Shown here one piece after another: positions 23,789 to 33,352 of a stretch of DNA of 64,000 nt. The stretch comes from Allomuricauda ruestringensis DSM 13258 (lineage in GTDB: Bacteria > Bacteroidota > Bacteroidia > Flavobacteriales > Flavobacteriaceae): assembly GCF_000224085.1 (NCBI RefSeq), contig NC_015945.1:1003501-1067500 (forward strand), given 5' to 3'. A model generated the notes under the pieces. The model was not told the DNA's origin, made no database searches, and saw only the letters and a list, made by a program, of their open reading frames with translations. Each line of letters begins with the position of its first letter. Positions within the stretch are counted from its first letter, which is position 1. The translations under genes were made by a program, and so were the position numbers.

Positions 23789-24727
23789 TTAGAAGTTGTA
23801 CACTACTTCCAAATTATGGCCTTTGAGTGCCTTTTTGGCCTTTTCCAAATCTTGGGTAAAGCCCAAAATATATCCGCCGCCACCAGAACCACAAAGTTTG
23901 AGGTAGTAATCGTTGGTTTCGATTCCTTTTTGCCAAAGTTGGTGGAATTTGGATGGAATCATCGGTTTAAAATGGTCAAAAACCACGTGCGACAATTGTT
24001 TTAGATTTCCGAACAACGATTTTACATTGCCGTTTAAAAAATCTTCTACGCAGGCATCGGTGTGTTTTACAAATTGATTTTTCACCATATTACGAAAGCC
24101 TTCCTGCTTCATGTTTTCCATAAACAATTGTACCATAGGTGCGGTTTCTCCTGTCATTCCGCTGTCCAATAAGAATACTGCTCCTTTTCCTTCGGTATTT
24201 TGTGAAGGAATACTGGTGGATTCGATATTGTCCTTGGAATTGATCAATATGGGAAGACTCAAATAACTGTTCAATGGGTCCAATCCTGAAGATTTACCAT
24301 GGAAGAAAGATTCCATTTTCCCGAAAATCTTCTTTAACCGAAGCAATTTTTCACGGGTCAGATTTTCCAAAACCGTGATTTTGTTCATGGCATAGCGGTC
24401 GTAAATAGCAGCGACCAAAGCACCACTGCTACCAATACCATAGCCTTGTGGAATGGAGCTGTCAAAGTACATTCCGTCGGCCACATCCTTTTCCAAAACT
24501 TCAATATCAAAAGAAACCAAACCAGGCTCTTCAATCTCAAGATTTTTTAAATATTCGGCAAAAGCCATTAAGCTTTTATTAGATTTTAGGGCCATTTCGG
24601 AATCGTTCTTGTCCCTTTTCAATGCCCCTTTAAAAAAATTATAGGGTATTGATAGTCCTTTGGAGTCTCTAATAATGCCGTACTCCCCGAACAATAAAAT
24701 TTTGGAATAAAATAATGGACCTTTCAT
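23789..24727 (-). CDS. mvk: GHMP kinase, probable mevalonate kinase
   Basis: From the ATG at 24727 the protein is 312 residues. It starts with YSKILLFGEYGI (substrate loop near the N-terminus). The ATP loop is GYGIGSSGALVAAIYDRY (GxGxSSG) and the third GHMP motif is LKLCGSGGGGYILGF. With diphosphomevalonate decarboxylase upstream, mevalonate kinase is the natural assignment, though a phosphomevalonate kinase role cannot be excluded. An ATG three codons upstream is also possible. The gap to the decarboxylase gene is 140 bp. Confidence 0.85.
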   Translation of the reverse strand: MKGPLFYSKILLFGEYGIIRDSKGLSIPYNFFKGALKRDKNDSEMALKSNKSLMAFAEYLKNLEIEEPGLVSFDIEVLEKDVADGMYFDSSIPQGYGIGSSGALVAAIYDRYAMNKITVLENLTREKLLRLKKIFGKMESFFHGKSSGLDPLNSYLSLPILINSKDNIESTSIPSQNTEGKGAVFLLDSGMTGETAPMVQLFMENMKQEGFRNMVKNQFVKHTDACVEDFLNGNVKSLFGNLKQLSHVVFDHFKPMIPSKFHQLWQKGIETNDYYLKLCGSGGGGYILGFTQDLEKAKKALKGHNLEVVYNF

Positions 24728-24867
24728 ATAATACAACTAAGATACAAACAAATTTTGTTTAGTTTTTGACAAAACTCGATAAACAAATCGAATTCATCTA
24801 TAAAAAACTGTTCCCACGGTCTAAAATCTTGGCAAATAACGTAAAAAAACAGCTTAGCTATTCATTT

Positions 24868-25953
24868 TTAAGTGTTTATTTTGATGGCTCCCGACCCTAC
24901 TTGATCATGAATATATTGCCCATTTTCGCAATGTTCCGCCAATTCATCTTTGATAAATTTCTGTACTTTTTCTTTGTCCGATACCGGGTAAAGCACATGC
25001 ACATTGGCACCTGCATCGAGGGTAAAGCATATTGGTGTTTTGGTTGCTTCGCGGTACTCCCAAATTTTGTTGATGATTTTCAAGGTATCGGGTTTCATCA
25101 ATATAAAATAGGGCATGCTCGTCATCATCATGGCATGCAAGGTCAATGCCTCACTTTCTACAAGCATTACGAATTCTTCTAAATCACCACTCACCAAAAT
25201 AAGTTTTAGTTTGTCCAAATTGGAAAATGCCTGTTGAAACCTATTTTCCGCATACGGATGTCCATGCATTAATTGGTGCCCCACCGTGCTGCTGACTTGT
25301 TTTTGCCCTTTGTGCACCAATAAAATGGTATCGCAATAACTCTTAAAAACCGGGTTGATCTCAAACGGATATTCAATGCCGTACAAATCGGAGCTTTTAG
25401 GTATGTTTGCATGCTTTCCCCATTGCACCAAGCTGCCTTTTATGCTGCGGCAGGCACTTCCCGAACCCAACCGTGCCAAATACGAAGCTTTTGCATGGAA
25501 CAATGATTCGTCCATTGTCGGGTTCAACTTTTTTTCAATATCCATTAAACATAGCGAAAGGGCCGCCATTCCACTGGCCGATGACGCAATCCCACTGCTA
25601 TGTGGAAAAGAATTTGAGGTTTCAATTGTAAAATGGTACTCCTTCAAAAAAGGCAAGTACATTTCAATCCGCTCCAAAAAAGTCTGGATTTTTGGTTTAA
25701 AATCGTCCTTGGGCTTTCCTTCGAACAACAAATCAAAGGAATACGAATCATTGCTGTCCTTTTTCTCAAACAAAACGGAAGTTGTGGTTGCACAGGCATC
25801 CAAAGTAAAGCTGATGGATGGGTTTGCGGGAATCTGAACGGGTTTTTTTCCCCAATATTTTACCAAAGCAATATTGCTGGGGGCTTTCCAAATTAATTTG
25901 CCGTTATCAGGTAATTTTTGATAGGCGCCTGGCAAAAAATCTTTTTCCGTCAT
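24868..25953 (-). CDS. mvaD: Diphosphomevalonate decarboxylase
   Basis: From the ATG at 25953 the protein is 361 residues. The family features are APSNIALVKYWGKK, FPHSSGIASSASGMAALSLCL (ATP loop), RLGSGSACRSI and DAGANVHVLYP. The enzyme turns mevalonate diphosphate into isopentenyl diphosphate with ATP and loss of CO2. The upstream extension to 26049 would run into the divergent tspO start and lacks family features, so it is rejected. It is the first gene of the minus-strand isoprenoid set mvaD-mvk-ubiA-rlu. Use of the mevalonate route is normal for Flavobacteriia. Confidence 0.93.
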   Translation of the reverse strand: MTEKDFLPGAYQKLPDNGKLIWKAPSNIALVKYWGKKPVQIPANPSISFTLDACATTTSVLFEKKDSNDSYSFDLLFEGKPKDDFKPKIQTFLERIEMYLPFLKEYHFTIETSNSFPHSSGIASSASGMAALSLCLMDIEKKLNPTMDESLFHAKASYLARLGSGSACRSIKGSLVQWGKHANIPKSSDLYGIEYPFEINPVFKSYCDTILLVHKGQKQVSSTVGHQLMHGHPYAENRFQQAFSNLDKLKLILVSGDLEEFVMLVESEALTLHAMMMTSMPYFILMKPDTLKIINKIWEYREATKTPICFTLDAGANVHVLYPVSDKEKVQKFIKDELAEHCENGQYIHDQVGSGAIKINT

Positions 25954-26047
25954 TTGGAATGGATATTTTGGACAAATATAAGCAGGGGGAAGCGTACTGG
26001 GAATCGGATTGAAATAAATTCTTATTTTAGTCGAAGTTGCGCCGACC

Positions 26048-26524
26048 ATGAAAAAAAGAATCGTTTACATAACCATCTGTGTAGTAGTTTGCCTTTTGAT
26101 AGGCTTTCTCTCTAGTATTGCTACCCAAAGCTCCGTCAACGATTGGTACTTAACACTCAACAAGCCATCCTTTACACCTCCAAACTGGCTTTTTGCTCCT
26201 GTTTGGACTGCCCTATACATTATGATGGGGATTTCTGCGGGAATTGTTTGGTCCAAAGGCTACCACCATATTTGGGTAAAGACTGCCTTGTACCACTTTG
26301 TTTTTCAGTTGTTGCTCAATGCGCTGTGGAGCATTGTTTTTTTCGGATTGAAAAACCCTCTAAGCGGAATGGTGGTTATTTTGGCTTTGCTGACGATGAT
26401 TATACTTACCATAAAATGGTTCAAAGTCATTAGCAATCCTGCTGCTTTATTGCTCGTTCCCTATTTATTATGGGTTGCGTATGCCGCTGCCCTAAACTAC
26501 AAAATTTGGGAGCTTAACGCTTAG
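26048..26524 (+). CDS. tspO: TspO/MBR family protein
   Basis: The 158-residue protein has five membrane helices and the family's many tryptophans. Typical pieces are YLTLNKPSFTPPNWLFAPVWTALYIMMGISAGIVW, LNALWSIVFFGLKNP and LVPYLLWVAYAAALNYKIWELN. TspO proteins bind tetrapyrroles and sterol- or isoprenoid-like molecules and act in stress and porphyrin handling. It is divergent from mvaD (95 bp apart), and its stop lies one base from the end of the convergent DUF1697 gene. Confidence 0.92.
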   Translation: MKKRIVYITICVVVCLLIGFLSSIATQSSVNDWYLTLNKPSFTPPNWLFAPVWTALYIMMGISAGIVWSKGYHHIWVKTALYHFVFQLLLNALWSIVFFGLKNPLSGMVVILALLTMIILTIKWFKVISNPAALLLVPYLLWVAYAAALNYKIWELNA

Positions 26525-26525
26525 C

Positions 26526-27074
26526 CTAGGTCATTTCCAATAGTTTTTCCATAGTTTTTTGATTGCGTGTGGTAGCTTCAACTTTTAGCTTTCTTTCGAT
26601 AAGATTATTGTTAAGCTTTGCCTTTCCGTACCCTTTTTTACAAAGTAAGTAAACACAGGTGTCGGTAATATGGTATTCTTCATTTTCAAAATGAAGATCT
26701 TTTAACTGTCTTGCCGATGCTTTCTCAGGAGGGTTTTTGAGCAAAACGTAGTACAGTTTATTTTCTTCACTTTCACTTGCGAAAGGATTGGCCTCCAAAA
26801 TGGCTTTCACATCTTCCTTTTTAACCACCAAGGTTGGTACATCAAACCCAAAACGTTGATGGATTGCATCAGTTATAACCGCCTGAAGTTTTTCTCGGTC
26901 GGGCTCTTCACTTTCAAAAACAATGTTCCCGCTTTGGATGTATGTTTTTACGTTTTTAAGTCCAGTATCTTCCAAAACAACCTTCAACTCCGCCATTTTT
27001 ATCTTCTTTTGGCCGCTAACATTGATTCCCCTAAGTAGTGCTATGTATGTATTCCCCATGATTTTTGATGCCAT
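26526..27074 (-). CDS. DUF1697 family protein
   Basis: From the ATG at 27074 (or 27059, five codons later) the protein is about 182 residues. It starts YIALLRGINVSGQKKIKMAELKVVLEDTGLKNVKTYIQSGNIVFES, the DUF1697 signature with RGINVxGxxxIxM and VxTYxxSGNxxF. The function of this small cytoplasmic family is unknown. The longer frame to 27428 would cover the glpK start and is unlike any family member. Its promoter region overlaps that of the divergent glpK. Confidence 0.9.
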   Translation of the reverse strand: MASKIMGNTYIALLRGINVSGQKKIKMAELKVVLEDTGLKNVKTYIQSGNIVFESEEPDREKLQAVITDAIHQRFGFDVPTLVVKKEDVKAILEANPFASESEENKLYYVLLKNPPEKASARQLKDLHFENEEYHITDTCVYLLCKKGYGKAKLNNNLIERKLKVEATTRNQKTMEKLLEMT

Positions 27075-27119
27075 ACCCAAATTAATTTTAGTAAATTCAA
27101 ACGCGCTTAAATTAACAAA

Positions 27120-28616
27120 ATGAATCAATATATCCTTGCTTTGGACCAAGGTACCACTAGTTCCCGTGCCGTGGTCTTCGACAAAAAGGGAACCATTATT
27201 TCCGTAGCCCAAAAAGAATTCACACAAATATTTCCTAAACCGGGATGGGTAGAACACGACCCCGACGAAATCTGGTCGACCCAAGCCGGGATGGCCGCAG
27301 AAGCCGTGAGCAAAAAAGGGTTGAAAGCCGAGCAAATGGCCGCTATCGGCATTACCAATCAGCGGGAAACCGTTGTGGTCTGGAACAAAAAAACGGGAGA
27401 ACCCATATATAATGCCATTGTTTGGCAAGACAAACGCACCGCAGATTACTGTGATAAGTTGAAAAAAGAAGGCAAATCCGAATTAATTCGAGAGAAAACA
27501 GGATTGGTCATAGATTCCTATTTCTCGGGCACTAAGGTGAAATGGATATTGGATAATGTAGAAGGTGCCAGGGAAAAAGCAGAGGCCGGTGATTTGGTGC
27601 TCGGGACCATTGACTCTTGGCTTATCTGGAAAATGACGGATGGTGGACTTCATATTACAGATGTGACCAATGCTTCACGCTCCATGCTGTTCAACATTAA
27701 TACCATGGATTGGGATGATGAGCTTTTGGAACTGTTGACCATTCCCAAAACTATGCTTCCGGAAGTAAAACAATCCAGCGAAGTATATGGACATACAACT
27801 CCTAATTTATTCGCCAAAAAAATCCCGATTGCAGGGATTGCCGGTGATCAGCAAGCCGCTTTGTTCGGACAAATGTGCACCAAAAAGGGCATGGTAAAAA
27901 ACACCTACGGAACGGGTTGCTTTATGCTGATGAATATTGGAGAAAAACCTATTGTTTCCGAAAATAACCTCCTTACCACGGTAGCTTGGAAAATCAACGG
28001 AAAAACCCATTACGCACTCGAAGGAAGTATTTTTATTGCTGGTGCGGTGGTGCAATGGCTCCGTGATAGCTTAAATATTATAAAAACATCTTCGGAAGTG
28101 GAAAAACTAGCCAGTTCGGTGGATAGTTCGGACGGAGTGGTTTTTGTTCCTGCTTTTGCCGGTTTGGGCGCTCCGCATTGGAACCAAAAGGCCCAAGGAA
28201 CTATTTTTGGGCTGACTCGTGGAAGTACCGATGCACATATTGCACGTGCCGCTCTGGAATCCATTGCTTACCAAACCATGGATATTCTTAAGGCCATGGA
28301 GGCCGATTCGGGAATTTCCATAAAAGAATTGCGTGTAGATGGAGGGGCCACGGTGAATGATATGCTCATGCAGTTTCAGGCCGATGTATTGAATACCGTT
28401 ACCGTTAGGCCCAAAATTGTAGAAACCACAGTAATGGGTGCCGCATATTTGGCTGGTTTGGCCGTTGGTTATTGGGAGAGTCCAGAGGAAATCCAAGATA
28501 TTTGGCAGACCGATGTGCATTTTAACCCTACCAAAGAACGTAACACCATTGAAGAAGGCATCAAAGGGTGGTACAAGGCCATAAAAGCGCTGGAATTCTG
28601 GACGGAAAACCCTTAA
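27120..28616 (+). CDS. glpK: Glycerol kinase
   Basis: The 498-residue FGGY kinase begins with [17 protein letters not shown]. It has [37 protein letters not shown] (substrate site), [25 protein letters not shown] and the C-terminal [19 protein letters not shown]. It makes sn-glycerol-3-phosphate from glycerol and ATP. The aquaglyceroporin gene follows after 34 bp, so uptake and trapping are coupled. No glpD is present in the window; the GDPD gene nearby could supply more glycerol 3-phosphate. Confidence 0.97.
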   Translation: MNQYILALDQGTTSSRAVVFDKKGTIISVAQKEFTQIFPKPGWVEHDPDEIWSTQAGMAAEAVSKKGLKAEQMAAIGITNQRETVVVWNKKTGEPIYNAIVWQDKRTADYCDKLKKEGKSELIREKTGLVIDSYFSGTKVKWILDNVEGAREKAEAGDLVLGTIDSWLIWKMTDGGLHITDVTNASRSMLFNINTMDWDDELLELLTIPKTMLPEVKQSSEVYGHTTPNLFAKKIPIAGIAGDQQAALFGQMCTKKGMVKNTYGTGCFMLMNIGEKPIVSENNLLTTVAWKINGKTHYALEGSIFIAGAVVQWLRDSLNIIKTSSEVEKLASSVDSSDGVVFVPAFAGLGAPHWNQKAQGTIFGLTRGSTDAHIARAALESIAYQTMDILKAMEADSGISIKELRVDGGATVNDMLMQFQADVLNTVTVRPKIVETTVMGAAYLAGLAVGYWESPEEIQDIWQTDVHFNPTKERNTIEEGIKGWYKAIKALEFWTENP

Positions 28617-28650
28617 TCTTTAAATACCATAAATACTAACATTCCTTTAT

Positions 28651-29379
28651 ATGACTCCTTTTGTATCTGAAATTGTAGGTACTTTTTTGTTGATGGTACT
28701 CGGATGTGGCGTAAATGCCAACGTATCCCTACAAAAAACCTACGGTAATGGCTCTGGCTGGATTGTAATCTCTACTGGATGGGCTTTTGCCGTTTATACC
28801 GGTGTTGTGGTCGCTGGGCCGCACAGTGGTGCGCATATCAATCCCGCAGTCAGTATTGGATTGGCCGTGGCGGGCGAATTCCCTTGGAGCGAGGTTCCAA
28901 GCTACATTTTAGCTCAGTTTATCGGCGCCATGTTTGCCGCTTTTTGCGTTTGGCTCGTTAATAAAGAGCATTTTGATGCCACCGAGGATGGGGGCACAAA
29001 GCGAGGTGTTTTTTGTACGGCTCCCGCCATACCCAATACATTTACAAACCTATTTTCCGAAATACTGGGCACTTTTGTATTGGTTTTCTCCGTGCTTTAT
29101 TTTACCGATGCGGTGCTATCCACAGATGATGTAATTATTGGCCTGGGTTCGTTGGGAGCCTTACCCGTAGCTTTAATTGTTTGGGGCATAGGTTTATCCT
29201 TAGGCGGCACCACAGGCTATGCCATAAATCCTGCCAGGGATTTGGGGCCTCGTATTGTTCATGCACTATTGCCTTTAAAAAACAAGGGGCGTAATGGATG
29301 GAACTATGCTTGGATTCCTGTAATCGGACCTATTTTGGGAGCTGCTATAGCTGCTTGGATTGCTATTGCCTTACAATAG
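28651..29379 (+). CDS. glpF: Glycerol uptake facilitator, MIP family
   Basis: The 242-residue protein has six membrane spans and both NPA boxes: INPAVSIG (NPA at 64-66) and INPARDLGPR (about 193-197). Asp after the second NPA (NPARD) is the sign of an aquaglyceroporin rather than a water-only channel. It lets glycerol diffuse across the inner membrane. It forms an operon with glpK and is convergent with the flavoprotein gene, 5 bp apart. Confidence 0.95.
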   Translation: MTPFVSEIVGTFLLMVLGCGVNANVSLQKTYGNGSGWIVISTGWAFAVYTGVVVAGPHSGAHINPAVSIGLAVAGEFPWSEVPSYILAQFIGAMFAAFCVWLVNKEHFDATEDGGTKRGVFCTAPAIPNTFTNLFSEILGTFVLVFSVLYFTDAVLSTDDVIIGLGSLGALPVALIVWGIGLSLGGTTGYAINPARDLGPRIVHALLPLKNKGRNGWNYAWIPVIGPILGAAIAAWIAIALQ

Positions 29380-29384
29380 TTCCT

Positions 29385-30650
29385 TTAGGAAACAATGGCT
29401 TGGGCGGCAATGTACGCTCCTGTCCATGCATTTTGAAAATTAAATCCGCCCGTGATGGCATCCACATTAATGATTTCGCCTGCAAAATAGAGGTTGGGAT
29501 GCAATTTGCTCTCAAAAGTCTTAAAATTGATTTCTTTCAAGTCCACCCCTCCAGCGGTGACAAATTCTTCTTTAAAGGTACTCTTGCCTTCAACCTTGAA
29601 CGATGAAGCCGTTAATTGTTCGGACAAGGCTTGCAATTGTTCTTTGCTCATGTCCGCCCAGCGCTCATCAGGTTCAATTTCGGCTGCTTCCACCAAGCGC
29701 TTCCACAACCGTTTTGGGAGTTCGGTGACGTTGGTGCGCATAACCGTTTTTTTAGCTTCAACGCCTTTCAATTCCTTGAGGTAGGCTTCCATAGATTCTG
29801 TGCTATAATCGGGCAACCAGTTTACCTTTATTCTAAAAGAATAATTATAATCGTGCAGAAGGTTGGCGCCCCAAGCAGAGAGCTTCAAAATGGCAGGGCC
29901 GCTCAAACCCCAATGGGTTATCAAAAGTGGGCCATCAGCATAAAGCAAGGTATCTTCCTTAATCTTACTTTTTAGGTTTAACGGTTTTTTGTCCGTATTA
30001 AAGGTTTTCTTGGGCATTACCTCAACAGTGGCATAGGTGCTTATTCCTTGAATCCCCTTAAGTCTTTCATCGCTGATATTAAATGTGAAGAGGGAGGGCA
30101 CGGGCGAAACAATATGATGTCCCAAATTTTCCAACTGTTTCCAAATTTTGGGGTTGCTGCCTGTGGCAAGCATTAGTTTTTTTGTTTGATAATGCTTGTT
30201 CATGGTGGTTACCTGCCAGCCTTCCCCAATTTTGCTAATTGCTTTTACAGCGCTGTTTTTCAAAACTTGTACGCCCAATCGCTCAGCTTCACCTACCAAA
30301 CAATTGATTATGCTCTGGGAAGAATCACTTTTGGGAAATACACGGCCATCTTCTTCAATTTTGAGGGGGACTCCCCGCGCTTCAAAAAAGGACATGACAT
30401 CCATTGGAGCGTATTTATGAAAAGGGCCCAAAAGCTCCTTTTCCCCTCTTGGGTAGTTCGTTGCCAACTCTTTAGGTAAAAACTCACCATGGGTAACATT
30501 GCAACGTCCTCCACCTGAAACCTTTACTTTGGAAAGTACCGTTTTGCCCCTTTCAAAAATGGCAATTTCGAGTTGTGGCGACAATTCCGCTATTTGAATC
30601 GCAGCATAAAATCCAGCTGCACCACCTCCTACTATTATAACGTCGAACAT
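29385..30650 (-). CDS. Flavoprotein of the YhiN/HI0933 family
   Basis: From the ATG at 30650 the protein is 421 residues and begins MFDVIIVGGGAAGFYAAIQIAE (FAD Rossmann motif). It has VSGGGRCNVTHGE, MLATGSNP and the C-terminal FAGEIINVDAITGGFNFQNAWTGAYIA, all typical of the HI0933 family of unknown reaction. A longer frame to 30740 would overlap the GDPD gene; the start at 30650 overlaps its stop by one base. It is the last gene of the minus-strand set lacI-GH13-GDPD-YhiN. Confidence 0.92.
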   Translation of the reverse strand: MFDVIIVGGGAAGFYAAIQIAELSPQLEIAIFERGKTVLSKVKVSGGGRCNVTHGEFLPKELATNYPRGEKELLGPFHKYAPMDVMSFFEARGVPLKIEEDGRVFPKSDSSQSIINCLVGEAERLGVQVLKNSAVKAISKIGEGWQVTTMNKHYQTKKLMLATGSNPKIWKQLENLGHHIVSPVPSLFTFNISDERLKGIQGISTYATVEVMPKKTFNTDKKPLNLKSKIKEDTLLYADGPLLITHWGLSGPAILKLSAWGANLLHDYNYSFRIKVNWLPDYSTESMEAYLKELKGVEAKKTVMRTNVTELPKRLWKRLVEAAEIEPDERWADMSKEQLQALSEQLTASSFKVEGKSTFKEEFVTAGGVDLKEINFKTFESKLHPNLYFAGEIINVDAITGGFNFQNAWTGAYIAAQAIVS

Positions 30651-31402
30651 TAATTCACGCGTTCCGGATAATTGGTAATAATGCCATCGACCCCGAACTC
30701 GGTCATTTTTTGAATATCCTCGGGTTCGTTTACCGTCCATGTATAGACTTTTAATCCCTCTGCTTGGATTTTTGCCGTGTTTTCTTGGGTAAGCGTTTTG
30801 TAGTTTGGGTTTATTGCAACTGCTTTTAGTTCTTTGGCCACTTCAATTGCTTCGAGTGGGTCTTTGGAAGTTAAAACAGCGATTTTTATATCTTTGTTTT
30901 TCGCTCTCATGGCTTTGAGCTCATCCCATTTGAAACTTGAAATCACAAAGTTTTCGGGGCTCCACCCTTCCTTTTCGATATAATAGTTAACAATATGATT
31001 GACTTTATCGGCTGTTCCGGCACCTTTAAGCTCAATATTTAGAGCAACCTGATTGTTGATTTTTTTTAACACATCTTGAAGCATTGGAATTTTGTGTCCG
31101 CTATCCAAAGTGAGCTGCCTTAATTGAACAATATTGTATTCTTCAATATTACCACTGGAATTAGCCAGCCTATCCACTGTTTCATCATGAAAAACAACGA
31201 TTTCTCCGCTATCAATTTTAAACACGTCAATTTCTATCATATCAACGCCAAGGTCCATAGCTTTTTGAACCGATGCCAAAGTATTTTCGGTCTCGTGGCC
31301 CATGGCTCCTCGGTGACCTATCACTAATGGTTTTGATTTTGTCATTTCGCAACTAGTTAAAAGTAGAGCAGCTGTAAGAACTACAAGTAAGTTTTTCTTC
31401 AT
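30650..31402 (-). CDS. Glycerophosphodiester phosphodiesterase lipoprotein
   Basis: The 250-residue protein has a lipoprotein signal (LLVVLTAALLLTSC, Cys18) and a GDPD barrel: VIGHRGAMGHETENTLAS (catalytic His-Arg), MIEIDVFKIDSGEIVVFHDETVDRL (metal Glu/Asp, second His) and the C-terminal VYTWTVNEPEDIQKMTEFGVDGIITNYPE. It splits glycerophosphodiesters into glycerol 3-phosphate and an alcohol at the periplasm or cell surface. The neighbouring glpKF fits use of the products. It lies 47 bp after the GH13 gene on the same strand. Confidence 0.93.
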   Translation of the reverse strand: MKKNLLVVLTAALLLTSCEMTKSKPLVIGHRGAMGHETENTLASVQKAMDLGVDMIEIDVFKIDSGEIVVFHDETVDRLANSSGNIEEYNIVQLRQLTLDSGHKIPMLQDVLKKINNQVALNIELKGAGTADKVNHIVNYYIEKEGWSPENFVISSFKWDELKAMRAKNKDIKIAVLTSKDPLEAIEVAKELKAVAINPNYKTLTQENTAKIQAEGLKVYTWTVNEPEDIQKMTEFGVDGIITNYPERVN

Positions 31403-31449
31403 TTGGTTTGGTATTGAAAGTTAAAAATACGATTTGCAAACGAAAAACA

Positions 31450-33321
31450 TCAATTCCCTACCTTAAAGATATAGGATTGAAGCGGTTCTAATTCCAGTTG
31501 TATTTGTCCTTGTCCATTATCAATGACCATATTCTTTTTAACCTTTCCGTACAACTCCTCCGTCAATGGATGCTCCCCATCCGATAATTGCCATTTTGCA
31601 ATGACATCTTTGGGCACTTTAAAGTTGAAGGAATAGTTTTTATGTTCATCAAAATTGGATAGGATAATTAGCTTTTCCTGAGCGGACCATCTTACATAGG
31701 AAAGCACCCTGTGATCGTATCCTTCTGTATTGTCCTTATTGTAAAAATGAATCTCTTGATACTCGCCCATCAAAGCTTCACTATTTATAGTGAAATTCAA
31801 AAGTCGCTTATAGAAATCCCTTAAACTTTTTTCTTCTTCTGATAATTGACCGCCATCGAATTTTTTGTTATTGACCCATCGTTGATGATGTGGCACCCCG
31901 ATATAATCGAAAATTGAAGTTCGTGTTGGACTACCAAAGCCTGCATCTTCTGCCCCGGGCTCACCAACCTCTTGCCCAAAATAGACCATGGTAGGCGATG
32001 TACTTATGGTAGCGGAAACTACCATTGCCGGCTTTCCCAATTGGGCATTGCCCGCAAAATCGGGACTGGCGATACGCTGCTCATCGTGGTTTTCCAGAAA
32101 GTGGAGCATGTGGTGCTCTATATCGGCCATCCCTTTTTGCATTACAGGGATGTGATCCGTCCAACCATAACCCTTCATTATATGTTTGATGCTATCGTAA
32201 AGTTCTACCTTATCATAGAGGTAATCCATTTTACCTTGATGAATATAATCACGGTACAAACTTGTGTTATAAACTTCGGCCAATAAAAAGGCATCTGGGT
32301 TTTTCATTTTGATGTTGGAATTGAGGTAACTCCAAAACTCCACTGGAACCATTTCGGCCATATCAAAACGGAAACCATCCACGCCAAAATCCAACCAATA
32401 CTGGGCAATGTTCTTAAACTTGTACCAAGAATCCGGCAGGGTCTTGTCTTTCCAAAATTCGTAATGTGCTTTATAATTTTTTTGACGGTATGCTTCGGGC
32501 AGTTGCTCAAAGTCTTTGGTTCCATCTGGACGAACTCCGTAGTTGATCTTTACGGTTTCGTACCAGTCGTTAAAATGAGGTTGGGCCAATCGGGAGCCGT
32601 TTCCTGTCCATTTCGCTGGATTTTCCTCAAACTTTGAATCAGCCAACCTGTTTTCATCACCTCCCAAGGGTAAATATCCATCTTGCCACTCGGGAACTTT
32701 AAATGCTTTGCCGGGAATATAATAGAAGTTGTTGTTTACATCATATACTTTAGTTGTATCATCCGAAGCGCCAAAATCCGTTACGCCTTCGGGGTTGGTC
32801 ATCCCTTCGTAATTTCTAGCAACGTGATTGGGCACAATGTCGATTATCACTTTTAAGCCAGCTTGGTGCGTTCGTTGAATCAAATCCTTGAATTCTTCCA
32901 ATCTGTTGGCAGGGTCGACTGCTAAATCAGGATTTACATTGTAGTAATCCTTAACGGCATAGGGTGAGCCCGCCCTTCCTTTTACCACATCGGGGTCGTC
33001 ATTGGAAATTCCGTAGGCTGTATAGTCGTTAATTACGGCATGGTGTGGCACTCCTGTATACCAAACATGGGTAACTCCCAAGGCTTTTATCTCAGATAAG
33101 GCTTTATCTGAAAAGTCTGCAAACTTACCCACTCCATTTTCTTCAATAGTGCCCCAAGGCTTGTTGGTAGCATTGGTGTTTCCGAAGAGACGGGTAAATA
33201 CCTGATAGACTACTTCTTTCTTCTTCATTGGTGGAGGGGTCGACTTTAGTTTGGTTTGTTGCTTACACGAAGATAATACGGTGAGTACTATGAAAAAAGT
33301 CAGTATCCCATTTGTTTTCAT
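31450..33321 (-). CDS. GH13 alpha-amylase family lipoprotein
   Basis: From the ATG at 33321 the protein is 623 residues with a lipobox (LTVLSSC, Cys19). The GH13 catalytic set is complete: GVDGFRFDMAEM (nucleophile D320), FLLAEVYN (acid/base E349) and FLENHDEQR (transition-state D413); KVIIDIVPNHV is conserved region I. A GTG two codons earlier is a poorer start. A C-terminal beta domain closes the protein. It likely cuts alpha-glucans at the cell surface. It follows lacI by 31 bp and is divergent from susC, so a small starch- or glucan-type utilisation locus is likely. The usual SusE/F and GH65/GH97 partners are missing. Confidence 0.92.
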   Translation of the reverse strand: MKTNGILTFFIVLTVLSSCKQQTKLKSTPPPMKKKEVVYQVFTRLFGNTNATNKPWGTIEENGVGKFADFSDKALSEIKALGVTHVWYTGVPHHAVINDYTAYGISNDDPDVVKGRAGSPYAVKDYYNVNPDLAVDPANRLEEFKDLIQRTHQAGLKVIIDIVPNHVARNYEGMTNPEGVTDFGASDDTTKVYDVNNNFYYIPGKAFKVPEWQDGYLPLGGDENRLADSKFEENPAKWTGNGSRLAQPHFNDWYETVKINYGVRPDGTKDFEQLPEAYRQKNYKAHYEFWKDKTLPDSWYKFKNIAQYWLDFGVDGFRFDMAEMVPVEFWSYLNSNIKMKNPDAFLLAEVYNTSLYRDYIHQGKMDYLYDKVELYDSIKHIMKGYGWTDHIPVMQKGMADIEHHMLHFLENHDEQRIASPDFAGNAQLGKPAMVVSATISTSPTMVYFGQEVGEPGAEDAGFGSPTRTSIFDYIGVPHHQRWVNNKKFDGGQLSEEEKSLRDFYKRLLNFTINSEALMGEYQEIHFYNKDNTEGYDHRVLSYVRWSAQEKLIILSNFDEHKNYSFNFKVPKDVIAKWQLSDGEHPLTEELYGKVKKNMVIDNGQGQIQLELEPLQSYIFKVGN

Positions 33322-33352
33322 ACCCACAGCTTAAGAAATATTCATCATTGGA

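Noticed and set aside
27075..27428. Long N-terminal extension of the DUF1697 protein
   Set aside because: It runs antisense over the glpK start, and the DUF1697 fold starts at about 27059-27074.
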